DNA from: Streptosporangiaceae bacterium NEAU-GS5
Lineage (GTDB): Bacteria > Actinomycetota > Actinomycetes > Streptosporangiales > Streptosporangiaceae
Assembly (NCBI GenBank): GCA_017592665.1
Contig: JAGFNW010000012.1
Coordinates: forward strand, 49,817-113,816
DNA: 64,000 bases
Direction: 5' to 3'
The stretch's first letter is position 1, and every line of letters begins with the position of its first letter. A program made the translations under genes and the position numbers. Shown piece by piece: positions 7,605 to 15,765 of the stretch. Below the pieces are notes generated by a model. The model saw only the letters and a program-made list of their open reading frames with translations, had not been told where the DNA came from and made no database searches.

Positions 7605-8222
7605 GTGGCCCAAGCATGGCTGCCCGGCGCCAGTCGAATTCCCGCTCCCGAGGACTCCGGCCCCATGAACGGTGGAGCTCCCCGGGTTGTCTGGTTCATT
7701 TGGCCGACCGATCCCCATGGCGTTTCCGCCACGTCGGCCGCCCAGCGCCTCATCCAACTGCACCGACCGGCCCACCTCGTGTGGAACCCGGTCACGGGAC
7801 AGATCGTCCAGAGCCTGCCGCCCACCCTCGCGGCATCGGGGCTCAACGGCGACCTCAACCGGCAGGGACGGGTGTGCATCCAGATCCGCGTGCTCGGCTC
7901 GGTCGACGAGCCGTTCACCGACGGAAAGCTGGACGGGCTCGACGACATTCTGGCCTGGCTCGACTCGTGGGAGGTGCCCCGCCGCTGGTCGGCGGGCCCG
8001 CCACTGCCTTATCCGCTGTCCGTGGCGGCGGCGCGTGATTCGCGCCTCTGGTCGCGGGGCGGGCATTTCGGCCACTCGCAGGTGCCGTGCTGCCGCGACG
8101 GCGACCCGGGAACGATCGACGTGGGCCGGATCATCGGCCGGGATACGGCACAGCACGCGCCGCCCCAGTTCACGTTCCCGCGACCGCGCGAGGAGATGCG
8201 GCTACTGGAGAGCGTCGGGTAG
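7605..8222 (+). CDS. Amidase_2/PGRP-like protein, possibly lacking one zinc ligand
   Basis: 205 residues, GTG start with GAGGGGG 6 nt upstream. PAHLVWNPVTGQIVQSLPP resembles the HylV-dpdG-ivqlvp segment of N-acetylmuramoyl-L-alanine amidases, and GGHFGHSQVP with the later DGDPG resembles the C-terminal zinc site (His and Asp in AmpD-like enzymes). The first zinc His, normally in a VvHxT strand, appears replaced (VVWFIWPT). A Cys-Cys pair sits in the active-site loop. No signal peptide is evident. It may be a peptidoglycan-binding or inactive relative rather than an enzyme. Its 3' end overlaps the convergent MocR gene by 21 bp. Confidence 0.6.
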   Translation: MAQAWLPGASRIPAPEDSGPMNGGAPRVVWFIWPTDPHGVSATSAAQRLIQLHRPAHLVWNPVTGQIVQSLPPTLAASGLNGDLNRQGRVCIQIRVLGSVDEPFTDGKLDGLDDILAWLDSWEVPRRWSAGPPLPYPLSVAAARDSRLWSRGGHFGHSQVPCCRDGDPGTIDVGRIIGRDTAQHAPPQFTFPRPREEMRLLESVG

Positions 8223-9623
8223 CAACTCCGCGAGCAGCTCACGCAGCACGGCGCAGCCGCGCCGGACCTCCGTGAGCGACGCCGAGCCGTAGCCGATCAC
8301 CAGGCCGAAGTAGCGCGGCGCCGCGCCGTGATAGTGGTCGAGGGTTTCCACGAGCACGCCGCGCGCCGCCGCCTTCTCCACGGCCACCGGCGCGATCTCG
8401 GCCGGCAGCCGGATCGTCACGTGCAGGCCCGCGGTGTCGCCGCTGACCAGTGCGCCGAGTTCGGCCACGATCGCGGCCCGCCGCCGGGCGTACTCCAGGC
8501 GCATCCGGCGCAGGTGGCGGTCGATGTCGCCGTGCTGGAGCAACGTGGTCACGGCGCGCTGCACCGGGCCCGAGGTCCGGTCGGCCAGTTCCTCGCGGCG
8601 TTCGGCGATCCTGGCGAGCAGCGGCGCGGGCCCGAGCAGCCAGCCGAGGCCGACGTCGGGGCTGAACGACTTCGACAGCGTGCCGAGCAGCGCCACGCGG
8701 TCGGGGTCGAGGCCGTAGAGCGCCGGCAGCGGGGCCACGTCGTAGCGGAATTCGGCGTCGTAGTCGTCCTCGATGATCAGCGTGCCGGTGCGCCGGGCCC
8801 ACGCCACCAGCCGCTCGCGGCGCGGAATGGGCAGCCGCCCGCCGAGCGGGAACTGGTGGGCCGGTGTGGTGTAGAGCATCTTGAGACCGCGCGGCAGCCG
8901 CTCGACGATGACGCCCTCGTCGTCCACGGGGCAGGGCACGATCTCGGCGCCGCGCGCCGCGAACACGGCGCGCGCCACCCGGTATCCGGGCTCCTCGACC
9001 CCGGCGCGGTCGCCGGGGCGCAGCATGGTCGCCGCGAGCACGTCCAGCCCGTGGCCCGTGCCCTGGGTGACCATGATGTTGCCGCTCCCCACCGGCACGG
9101 CCCGCGCGCGCCGCATGTGGTCGGCCAGCAGCCCGCGGAGCTCGGTGTGGCCGTAGGGGTCGGGATAGTCGTTGAGCAGCAGATCCCCCGCCGACCGCCA
9201 CGCCCGCCGCCACGCCGCCGTGTCATGCGCCCTCACCCAGGGCCGCCCCGGCCGCAAATCCACCTCCCCCTCCCCCGTGATCTTGCGCCTTCTCTGGAAC
9301 CGCTGCTCACCGGTTTGGTGATCATGCAGTGATTCCCTTTCCGCAGGTCGCGTGTTCGGTGATCTTGCAATGTCGGCCACGTACGTGCCCGAGCCGTGCC
9401 GCCCGTCCAGCCACCCCTCGGCGTACAGCTGCTGATAGGCCTCGGTCACGACGGTCCGGCTGACGCCGAGCAGCGTGGCCAGGCCACGGCTGGACGGCAG
9501 CCGCTCCCCCGCGCGGAGCGCCCCGCCCCGCATGGCCTCCCGCAGCTGATCCCCTACCTGTACGGCCATCGGCACGCCGGACGTCCGATCGACGGCCAGT
9601 GGCAGCTCCACCTGTGCGCGCAC
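8202..9623 (-). CDS. MocR/PdxR-type regulator with aminotransferase domain
   Basis: 473 residues, GTG start with GGGAGAG close upstream. A GntR winged helix occupies about 12-82 (AGERLPSSRGLATLLGVSR). After a linker comes a fold-type I aminotransferase domain (about 120-470) with the PLP lysine in GTLSKSFSP and IIEDDYDAEFRYD. MocR proteins bind DNA and sense PLP or amino compounds, often controlling a divergent vitamin B6 gene; here the divergent gene is a PNPOx-fold protein, which fits. The linker (about residues 85-116) is encoded by a copy of the 41-bp-period repeat also found at 20.98 kb and 63.85 kb, so it looks like an in-frame insertion. Confidence 0.9.
   Translation of the reverse strand: MRAQVELPLAVDRTSGVPMAVQVGDQLREAMRGGALRAGERLPSSRGLATLLGVSRTVVTEAYQQLYAEGWLDGRHGSGTYVADIARSPNTRPAERESLHDHQTGEQRFQRRRKITGEGEVDLRPGRPWVRAHDTAAWRRAWRSAGDLLLNDYPDPYGHTELRGLLADHMRRARAVPVGSGNIMVTQGTGHGLDVLAATMLRPGDRAGVEEPGYRVARAVFAARGAEIVPCPVDDEGVIVERLPRGLKMLYTTPAHQFPLGGRLPIPRRERLVAWARRTGTLIIEDDYDAEFRYDVAPLPALYGLDPDRVALLGTLSKSFSPDVGLGWLLGPAPLLARIAERREELADRTSGPVQRAVTTLLQHGDIDRHLRRMRLEYARRRAAIVAELGALVSGDTAGLHVTIRLPAEIAPVAVEKAAARGVLVETLDHYHGAAPRYFGLVIGYGSASLTEVRRGCAVLRELLAELLPDALQ
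9277..9369. repeat. Copy A of the 41-bp-period GTGATC(T/A)TGC element, inside MocR
   Basis: GTGATCTTGC begins at 9277, GTGATCATGCA at 9318 and GTGATCTTGCA at 9359, each exactly 41 bp apart. The GGTC(G/A) and GTTCG blocks seen in the other copies also recur here. The inverted arm found in copy B is absent. The element makes up the linker between the DNA-binding and aminotransferase domains. Confidence 0.85.
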
Positions 9624-9654
9624 GGTTCTCTCCCGAGTGGTCTCCCATTAATCG

Positions 9655-9684
9655 CCACTAGTGGACGTGGTCCAGCGGTCCACT
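9655..9684. promoter_or_regulatory. Probable MocR operator in the divergent promoter
   Basis: The palindrome CCACTAGTGG (9655-9664) overlaps AGTGGAC (9660-9666), which is inverted as GTCCACT at 9678-9684. A further GAGTGG lies near 9635. The cluster sits between the two divergent starts and just upstream of the -10 box of the right-hand gene, as expected for a MocR dimer site. Confidence 0.5.
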
Positions 9685-9691
9685 CGTGTCC

Positions 9692-9697
9692 TACGGT
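9692..9697 (+). promoter_or_regulatory. -10 box, leaderless promoter
   Basis: TACGGT lies 7 nt before the ATG at 9705, matching the TAnnnT spacing of actinobacterial leaderless promoters. No ribosome binding site is visible. Confidence 0.5.
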
Positions 9698-9704
9698 ATC
9701 GGAC

Positions 9705-10334
9705 ATGCTCTCCACAACCGCCCGTACGGTGTTGAACAGGTCGAAGGACCGCGCCAGGGCCGACCGCGAGGACCTCTACGCGGTCCTCGACGCCGGGTTG
9801 ATCTGCCACCTCGGGGTCGTGGTGAACGGCGCCCCGATGGTGATCCCGACCGGCTACGGCCGCCTTGACGACACGCTCTACCTGCACGGTTCGACCGGCG
9901 CGACCTCCCTGCGGCACGCCGGCGAGGTCTGCGTCACGGTCACCCACCTCGACGGCGTGGTGCTGGCCCGCTCGGTCTTCCACCACTCGGTCAACTATCG
10001 CTCCGCCATGATCTACGGCACGGCCCGGCGCGTGGAGGACCCCGACGAGCACCTTGCCGGTCTCCGGGCCGTCACCGAGCAGCTCGCGCCGGGCCAGTGG
10101 GACGCGACCCGGCTGCCGACCAAGAAGGAGCTGGCCCAGACGGCCGTCCTCGCGCTCTCGCTGGAAGAGGCGTCGGTCAAGGTCAGGCAGGGTCCGCCGG
10201 TCGACGACGAAGAGGACTACGACACGCCGGTGTGGGCCGGGGTGCTGCCGCTGACCGTCTCCTGGGGCACGCCCCAGCCGGACCCGCGGCTACGGCCGGA
10301 CATAACGGTCCCTCCACACATCGCATATCGATGA
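9705..10334 (+). CDS. Pyridoxamine-5'-phosphate-oxidase-fold flavoprotein
   Basis: 209 residues. The ATG at 9705 is chosen because a TACGGT box lies 7 nt upstream and the family begins close to the first conserved helix. LYAVLDAGLICHLGVVV, MVIPTGYGRLDDTLYLHGSTG and CVTVTHLDGVVLARS are the split-barrel FMN-binding segments of the PNPOx-like (FMN_bind/DUF447-type) proteins. It probably binds FMN or F420 and reduces or oxidises a small molecule; true PdxH activity is not proven. It faces a MocR regulator, so its expression is probably tied to PLP or an amine. Confidence 0.85.
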   Translation: MLSTTARTVLNRSKDRARADREDLYAVLDAGLICHLGVVVNGAPMVIPTGYGRLDDTLYLHGSTGATSLRHAGEVCVTVTHLDGVVLARSVFHHSVNYRSAMIYGTARRVEDPDEHLAGLRAVTEQLAPGQWDATRLPTKKELAQTAVLALSLEEASVKVRQGPPVDDEEDYDTPVWAGVLPLTVSWGTPQPDPRLRPDITVPPHIAYR

Positions 10335-10412
10335 AAGTGGTGCTCTAGCGCGAATCTAGATCAGTTGGGCACACTTTGGCGGAACTGTTCGTAAGTTGCA
10401 GGAGTTTCGCAG

Positions 10413-12581
10413 ATGCCAGCGCCCGCCTCGTGGACCGTGCCCGGATACACCGAGGTGCGTACGTTAGGCACGGGCGCGGGCGGGCGGGTGGTCCTCGCCG
10501 TACACCAGGAATCCGGCTCGCAGGTGGCGGTCAAATACCTCTCCGAGCGGCTGCGCGCCCAGGCGGGCTTCCTCGAACGCTTCCGTGACGAGGCCCGCCT
10601 GCTGGTGGAGCTGGACGATCCGCACATCGCCCAGCTGTATGAGTACATGGAGGCTCCGCAGGGCGCCGCCATCGTCATGGAGGTCGTCAACGGGGCCCCG
10701 CTGCGGCTGCTGCTCCACGAACAGGGCGCGACCGGACCGGAGGCCGCGCTCGCCGTTCTCAAGGGCTCGCTGCTGGGTTTGGCGGCCGCGCACGAGCAGG
10801 GCGTCGTGCACCGCGACTACAAGCCCGAGAACGTCGTCGTACGCGGCGACGGGTCCAGCAAGCTGGTCGACTTCGGCATCGCCGTACGGGCCGGGGAGAC
10901 CATCGCGCCGGCCGGCACCCCCGCGTACATGGCGCCCGAGCAGTGGGCGGGCCACGAGGCGACACCCGCGACCGACGTGTACGCGGCGACCGCCGTGTTC
11001 TTCGAGTGCCTGACCGGACAGCTGCCCTATCAGGCGAGCGAGCACGCGGTGATGATGCACCTGCACCAGACCGCGGACATCCCGATCGACCAGGCGCCCG
11101 AGCCGCTGCGCGGCCTCATCGAGCGCGGGATGGCCAAGGATCCGGCGCGGCGCCCCGCCAGCGCGTCACTGCTCGTCGCCGAGCTGGAGGACGTCGCCGT
11201 CGCCGCGTACGGGCCGGATTGGGAGACCAAGGGCCGCAAGCGGCTCGCCGCGCTGGCGGCCGGAGTGGCCGCGCTGTGGCCGCTGAACCGGCAGCCCGAG
11301 CCCGAGGTCGCGACGGCGCTTGCCCGCACGACGCTGCACGGGCCGCTGACCCGGCTCAAGAAGCACTGGGTCAGGCTCGCCGCGACCGTCGGCGCGGTGG
11401 TCATCGCCGCCGGCGGCGTCACCGCGTACGCCCTGGGCTCGGCCGACAGGACCGGACGCACCGACCCGATCGCGGCCGCGCCCGCCACGCCGTCGCCCAC
11501 GCTGGTCACCGACCCGGCCGCGCCACCGGCGCCCCCGTCGCCGAGCCCTTCGGAAAGTCCCTCGGAAAGTCCTTCGAAGAAGCCGTGGCCGAAGCCGTCC
11601 AAGAAGCCCGAGCCCTCGAAGACGCCGCACACCGAGCGCCCGAGCCCCAAGCCCACTCCGACGCCGCCGACCACGGTGACGAGCGTGCAGGTGGGTGGCC
11701 TGGCCCTCGGCGCGGGCGCCAAGCCGGCCGCCACGGGCACGGTCACCGTGATCACAACCGGCACCGCCAAGGTGACGCTGACCGTGAAGTTCGTCGTCCT
11801 CGGCAAGACCGCCGGCACGCAATCGATGACGTTGTCGGGCGCGAAGAAGTACGTGAAAGCCGTCAGCCAGTCGCTCGGCTCCCGCCCGTGCGGCGGGGCG
11901 TGGAGCGTCACGGGCACGGCCACCGGCGGCAAGACCGGCACCACCTCCGCGAGCCTCCCGGACTGCCCCACGAAGGTCACCGGGTTGAGCGTGCTGTCCC
12001 TCACCTTGGACCCCAAGGCCGTGAAGGCGACCGCGAAGGTCCAGGTGACCGCGGACGGCACCGGCCAGATCGACCTGACCGGCGACTTCTCCACCAAGTC
12101 CGGGGCGGTCAACCAGCAGGTGGCCCACCTGTCCGGCCAGACCTCCTACACCCGGACGTTCACGTTCACCTTCGGCAAGCCCGTGTGCGACGGCCCGGTG
12201 ACGTTCACCGCGAGCACCAACCCGGCCGGGCCGAAGGGCTCGGCCGCCAAGAGCGTCACGGGGAACTGCCCGGCGTCGGTCACGTCGGTCTCGGTGACCA
12301 ATCTGTCGCGCGTGCTGGTCAACGCGTCGGCGACGGTCGCCGTGCGCACTGGAAACGGCAAACCCGTGCAGGTCACCGTCACCTGGCTGCTGAACGGCAA
12401 GGCGAACGGATCGCAGACCGTCACGCTCTCCGGCAAGACGGCGTACGCGACCACGGTCAAGTTCAGCTATCCACGCCTGCCCTGCGGCAAGACGTGGGGG
12501 GTCACGGTCACGACCGTGCCCGCGCCCCCCGGTGGGGCGGTGACCGTGACCAAGAAGACAGATGCCTGCTTAGCCGGCTGA
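10413..12581 (+). CDS. Transmembrane Ser/Thr protein kinase with three Ig-like repeats
   Basis: 722 residues, ATG with GCAGGAG upstream. The kinase domain (about 10-265) has a Gly loop (GTGAGGRVV), the VAVKYL lysine, HRDYKPEN (about 132-139), DFG (KLVDFGIA) and APEQW. One transmembrane helix lies at about 322-343. Outside, a Pro/Ser/Lys stalk with a SPSE repeat leads to three tandem beta domains of about 93 residues. Each has a Cys pair with spaced PCGG/VCDG/PCGK and terminal C. The external repeats probably sense a ligand or bind the cell wall. The closest relative in the window is the pseudokinase two genes downstream, which carries one such domain. Confidence 0.92.
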   Translation: MPAPASWTVPGYTEVRTLGTGAGGRVVLAVHQESGSQVAVKYLSERLRAQAGFLERFRDEARLLVELDDPHIAQLYEYMEAPQGAAIVMEVVNGAPLRLLLHEQGATGPEAALAVLKGSLLGLAAAHEQGVVHRDYKPENVVVRGDGSSKLVDFGIAVRAGETIAPAGTPAYMAPEQWAGHEATPATDVYAATAVFFECLTGQLPYQASEHAVMMHLHQTADIPIDQAPEPLRGLIERGMAKDPARRPASASLLVAELEDVAVAAYGPDWETKGRKRLAALAAGVAALWPLNRQPEPEVATALARTTLHGPLTRLKKHWVRLAATVGAVVIAAGGVTAYALGSADRTGRTDPIAAAPATPSPTLVTDPAAPPAPPSPSPSESPSESPSKKPWPKPSKKPEPSKTPHTERPSPKPTPTPPTTVTSVQVGGLALGAGAKPAATGTVTVITTGTAKVTLTVKFVVLGKTAGTQSMTLSGAKKYVKAVSQSLGSRPCGGAWSVTGTATGGKTGTTSASLPDCPTKVTGLSVLSLTLDPKAVKATAKVQVTADGTGQIDLTGDFSTKSGAVNQQVAHLSGQTSYTRTFTFTFGKPVCDGPVTFTASTNPAGPKGSAAKSVTGNCPASVTSVSVTNLSRVLVNASATVAVRTGNGKPVQVTVTWLLNGKANGSQTVTLSGKTAYATTVKFSYPRLPCGKTWGVTVTTVPAPPGGAVTVTKKTDACLAG

Positions 12582-12705
12582 ACGGACGACGAACACAGCT
12601 GGTTAACGGGCGTATTTACGGTTCCATGACTTTCATCCCTACTGCCCCATCGATCACTATGATCCGTTCCGTCATGGTGGGGGCCCAGGCACTTGAGGAG
12701 ACCGC

Positions 12706-14346
12706 ATGTACGGCCACGTGGGCGCCTGGCGTGTCCCCGGCTACACGGAGATACGCGAACTAGGCACAGGCGCGGCGGGCCGTGTCGTGCTCGCCCGACA
12801 CGACGACAACGGCACGCTCGTCGCGGTCAAATACCTGTCCGCCGATCTTCGGCAGGACCTCGGCTTCGTCGGACGCTTCCGGCACGAGGCGCGCCTGCTC
12901 GCGCTCATGGAGCCGAATCCGCACACGGCCAGGCTCTATGAGTACGTCGAGGCCCCGCAGGGCTCGGCCATCGTCATGGAGCTGGTCGACGGTGTGTCGC
13001 TCCGCGCCATGCTGCGATCGGAGGGCCCGACCGGGGCCGAGGCGGCGCTCGCCGTGCTCAAGGGCTCGCTGATGGGTCTCGCCTCCGCGCACGCGCTCGG
13101 CGTGGTCCACCGCGACTACAAGCCGGAGAACGTGATCATCGAGGCCAGCGGCGTCAGCAAGCTGGTCGACTTCGGCATCGCGGCGCCCGCGGGCGAGGCC
13201 ACGAACATGACGGGCACCCCGCCGTACATGGCGCCGGAGCAGTGGGCCGGCGCGACCGCCGGCCCGGCCACCGACGTGTACGCGGCGACCGTCGTGTTCT
13301 TCGAGTGCCTCACCGGCGCGCGGCCCTTCCGTGCGCAGAATCTGGCCGCGCTCGCGCGGCAGCACCAGGGCGCGCCGCCGCCCATCGAAGAGGTGCCTCC
13401 GGCGCTCCGCCCGCTCATCGAGCACGGCATGGCCAAGCACCCCAACGAGCGGCCGGCGTCCGCCGAGACGTTCCTGCGCGAGCTCGAGGCCATCGCCGCC
13501 GAGGCGTACGGCCGGGGCTGGGAGGAGCGCGGACGGCGGCGTCTGGCCTCGCTCGCGGGCCTGCTGCTGCCGTTCTTCCCGCTCACCGAGCAGGCCCCGG
13601 AGGTCGACTCGGCGATCGCGGAGACCTCGCTCGGCGGCGCCAAGATCGGGCCGATGGGGCTGAAGCTCCTGCTGGTCGGCGTCGGCCTGGCCGTGATCGC
13701 GGGCGGCACCGCCGTCGTGATCGGATCGATGGGCGGTACGACGCTGACGGCCGGCGCCACGGTCCAGTCGTCGAGTCCGGCGCCGCCCGCGAACGTGGAC
13801 ACCGCCTCGAGCGAACCCGCGGAGGAGCCGTCCGAGGAGCCGACGGAGGATCCGGCCACCGGCGACCCCACCACGACGAGCAGCCCGGTCGCCACGACGA
13901 CCAGCACCGCCGGGGCCCCCGTGTCGACGGCCACGAGCACCCCCCGGCCGACGCCGAGCCACAAGGCGACGCCCAAGAGCACGAAGAAGTCGACGCCCAA
14001 GGCCTCGGACACGGCCAACCCCGACCCCACGAAGACCGTGAGCGGCGACCCGGATCCCAAGCCGTCGCCGACCCGCACGCGGAGGACTTCGCCGCCTCCG
14101 CAGTCGCCTTCACCGTCGCCGGACGACCCGCCGACCAGCGACCCTCCCGCGTCGCCCACGGAGACGCCGACCACTGGCGACACGACCATCCTCTTCCTGA
14201 GCGCCAGCCCGGTCGCCACAGAGAGTTCGGGTGGCGTGACGTCGGCCGCGATGGGCTTGTTCGCCGTCGGACTGATGACGACCGGCCTCGTACCCGCCAC
14301 ACTGGCGGTGGGACGAGTAGTCGGGCGTCATCGGAGGCGGAAGTAG
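12706..14346 (+). CDS. Transmembrane Ser/Thr protein kinase with low-complexity ectodomain
   Basis: 546 residues, ATG with GAGGAG 5 nt upstream. The kinase domain is closely similar to that of the preceding gene, with GTGAAGRVV, VAVKYL, HRDYKPEN (about 135-142), DFGIA and APEQW. After a helix at about 318-342 come some 170 residues rich in Thr, Pro and Ser. A second hydrophobic segment (about 514-537) is followed by RRRK. The last part therefore resembles a sortase-type or C-terminal anchor, but no LPxTG is present. The product may cross the membrane twice. It overlaps the pseudokinase start by one base, so the two are coupled. Confidence 0.92.
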   Translation: MYGHVGAWRVPGYTEIRELGTGAAGRVVLARHDDNGTLVAVKYLSADLRQDLGFVGRFRHEARLLALMEPNPHTARLYEYVEAPQGSAIVMELVDGVSLRAMLRSEGPTGAEAALAVLKGSLMGLASAHALGVVHRDYKPENVIIEASGVSKLVDFGIAAPAGEATNMTGTPPYMAPEQWAGATAGPATDVYAATVVFFECLTGARPFRAQNLAALARQHQGAPPPIEEVPPALRPLIEHGMAKHPNERPASAETFLRELEAIAAEAYGRGWEERGRRRLASLAGLLLPFFPLTEQAPEVDSAIAETSLGGAKIGPMGLKLLLVGVGLAVIAGGTAVVIGSMGGTTLTAGATVQSSSPAPPANVDTASSEPAEEPSEEPTEDPATGDPTTTSSPVATTTSTAGAPVSTATSTPRPTPSHKATPKSTKKSTPKASDTANPDPTKTVSGDPDPKPSPTRTRRTSPPPQSPSPSPDDPPTSDPPASPTETPTTGDTTILFLSASPVATESSGGVTSAAMGLFAVGLMTTGLVPATLAVGRVVGRHRRRK

Positions 14347-15746
14347 TGCCGGGAACCATCGCAGGACACCGGCTCACCGGCCGGACAAGAGCCAGCGAGG
14401 TGGGCTCCTGGCACGATGCGGTAGCCCCGGACGGCAGTCCGTCCGGGGTGCTCAGGTTCGACCCCGCCCTGCTCGCCCAGCCGGGCGGGCGGGAGCGGCT
14501 CGTGGCGGTCGTCAGCACCGACCGCCGGTTGCAGCAGTCCGGCATGGCCGGGCTGCTGCCCATTCACGACCTGGTCGCCGCGGGCGGCGAGATCTGGCTG
14601 ATCACCTCGCGGCGGGCCATGCCGACCGTGGCCGACCTGCTCACCGACGGCGGCCGCCGGCCGGACGCCGGCAGCGCCGCCACCGTGTTGGTGGAGATCG
14701 CGCAGACCCTGCTCAGCGTGCACGCCGCGGGGCTGTCGCACGGCGCGCTGCACCCCGGCACGATCATCGTGCTGGAGGACGGCGCCGCGCAGCTGGCCGA
14801 GCGCGGGCTGCTCGAGGCGTTGCGCGGGGCGCCCGCGTCCCCCGCGCGCGACATCGCCGCCTGGGCCGAGCTCGCCCGTGTGCTGGCCGCCAGCTGGGCG
14901 GACGGGCCCGCGGCAGGCCTGTTCGACCGGGCCGCCTCGGCGGCCACCACGCAGGGCCTCAGCGCCGCCAGGGACACTCTGCTGGCCGGGCGCGACATGC
15001 TGCCGGCCGGGTTCACCACGCGGCAGGCGCTGGTGGAGACCCTGCACTGGTGGTCCATGTCGGCCGTGCCGACGTCTCCGGCGCCCGCCGCCCCCGACAC
15101 GGGCGAGCTGGTCACCCTGCTCCACCCGGACGGCCCGCGCGCGGCCGCCGCCGCCACCGTGCACAGCCCCGCGAACGGCCCAGGCGGCGCCAACGGTGCC
15201 GACGACGTCCACATGCGGTTCGGCCCCGGCGTGCCGACCGAGACGACGGCCGCCCAGATCTGGCGGTCGGGCCGCGACCAGCAGTCCACCGTCCACCACC
15301 CCGAGCGGGTCGGCGGGCGGCCGGTAAAGCAGGGCAGCGCGCGCACCCTGGCCTGGTCGGGAAGCATCCTCGTCGCCATCCTCGTCGCGGCGGCGGTGAT
15401 CCTCATCCGCGGCTGCGCGGCGTCCGGCCCGGCGCTCGCGGTGTCCGGCGTGAACGTCACCAGCCCGAAGAAGGTCGGCTGCGACCAGACGGCCACCATC
15501 AAGGCCCGGGTGGTCACCAACGGAGGCGTAGGATCGTTCCGTTACGTGTGGCTGCGCAGTGACGGGCAGAAGCTGCCCGAGCAGGAGCAGAGCGTGCAGT
15601 CCGGCGCGAAGAGCGTCGACCTGCCGCTGCACTGGAAGGTGACCGGTAAGGGAACGTTCAAGGGCACCGCCACCCTGCGCGTGCTGACGGCCACGTCGAC
15701 CGGCAAACCCGTGCAGGACAAGGCGAGTTTCACCTACAAATGCTGA
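14346..15746 (+). CDS. Receptor pseudokinase-like membrane protein
   Basis: 466 residues. The GTG at 14346 overlaps the preceding TAG by one base. The N-terminal 300 residues follow the kinase lobe pattern (LLPIHDLVAAGGEIWLI, then VLVEIAQTLLSVHAAGLSHG). The catalytic loop reads HGALHPGTIIV instead of HRDxKPxN, and neither a Gly loop nor a DFG is recognisable. A transmembrane helix (about 334-356) is followed by one external beta domain with Cys at both ends, like those of the kinase at 10413. It probably serves as a scaffold or sensor partner of the two upstream kinases. Confidence 0.8.
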   Translation: MPGTIAGHRLTGRTRASEVGSWHDAVAPDGSPSGVLRFDPALLAQPGGRERLVAVVSTDRRLQQSGMAGLLPIHDLVAAGGEIWLITSRRAMPTVADLLTDGGRRPDAGSAATVLVEIAQTLLSVHAAGLSHGALHPGTIIVLEDGAAQLAERGLLEALRGAPASPARDIAAWAELARVLAASWADGPAAGLFDRAASAATTQGLSAARDTLLAGRDMLPAGFTTRQALVETLHWWSMSAVPTSPAPAAPDTGELVTLLHPDGPRAAAAATVHSPANGPGGANGADDVHMRFGPGVPTETTAAQIWRSGRDQQSTVHHPERVGGRPVKQGSARTLAWSGSILVAILVAAAVILIRGCAASGPALAVSGVNVTSPKKVGCDQTATIKARVVTNGGVGSFRYVWLRSDGQKLPEQEQSVQSGAKSVDLPLHWKVTGKGTFKGTATLRVLTATSTGKPVQDKASFTYKC

Positions 15747-15753
15747 CGTTTAC

Positions 15754-15759
15754 TAGGCT
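15754..15759 (+). promoter_or_regulatory. -10 box, leaderless promoter
   Basis: TAGGCT is 6 nt before the ATG at 15766, with no ribosome binding site. Confidence 0.45.
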
Positions 15760-15765
15760 GACAGC

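Noticed and set aside
9277..9369. CRISPR array
   Set aside because: The 41-bp periodic units share sequence throughout the unit, number only three, and no cas gene is in the window. True CRISPRs have unrelated spacers.
10355..10380. dre-like TCTAGATCAG before the first kinase
   Set aside because: The match to dre is weak and lacks the GGT arm.
10943..12763. Rightward frame of about 600 codons inside the first kinase
   Set aside because: Out of frame with the kinase, which has all catalytic motifs; this frame has none.
13242..14345. Upstream extension of the pseudokinase frame
   Set aside because: This part is within the second kinase in another frame and shows no pseudokinase homology; the GTG at 14346 coupled to the TAG fits much better.
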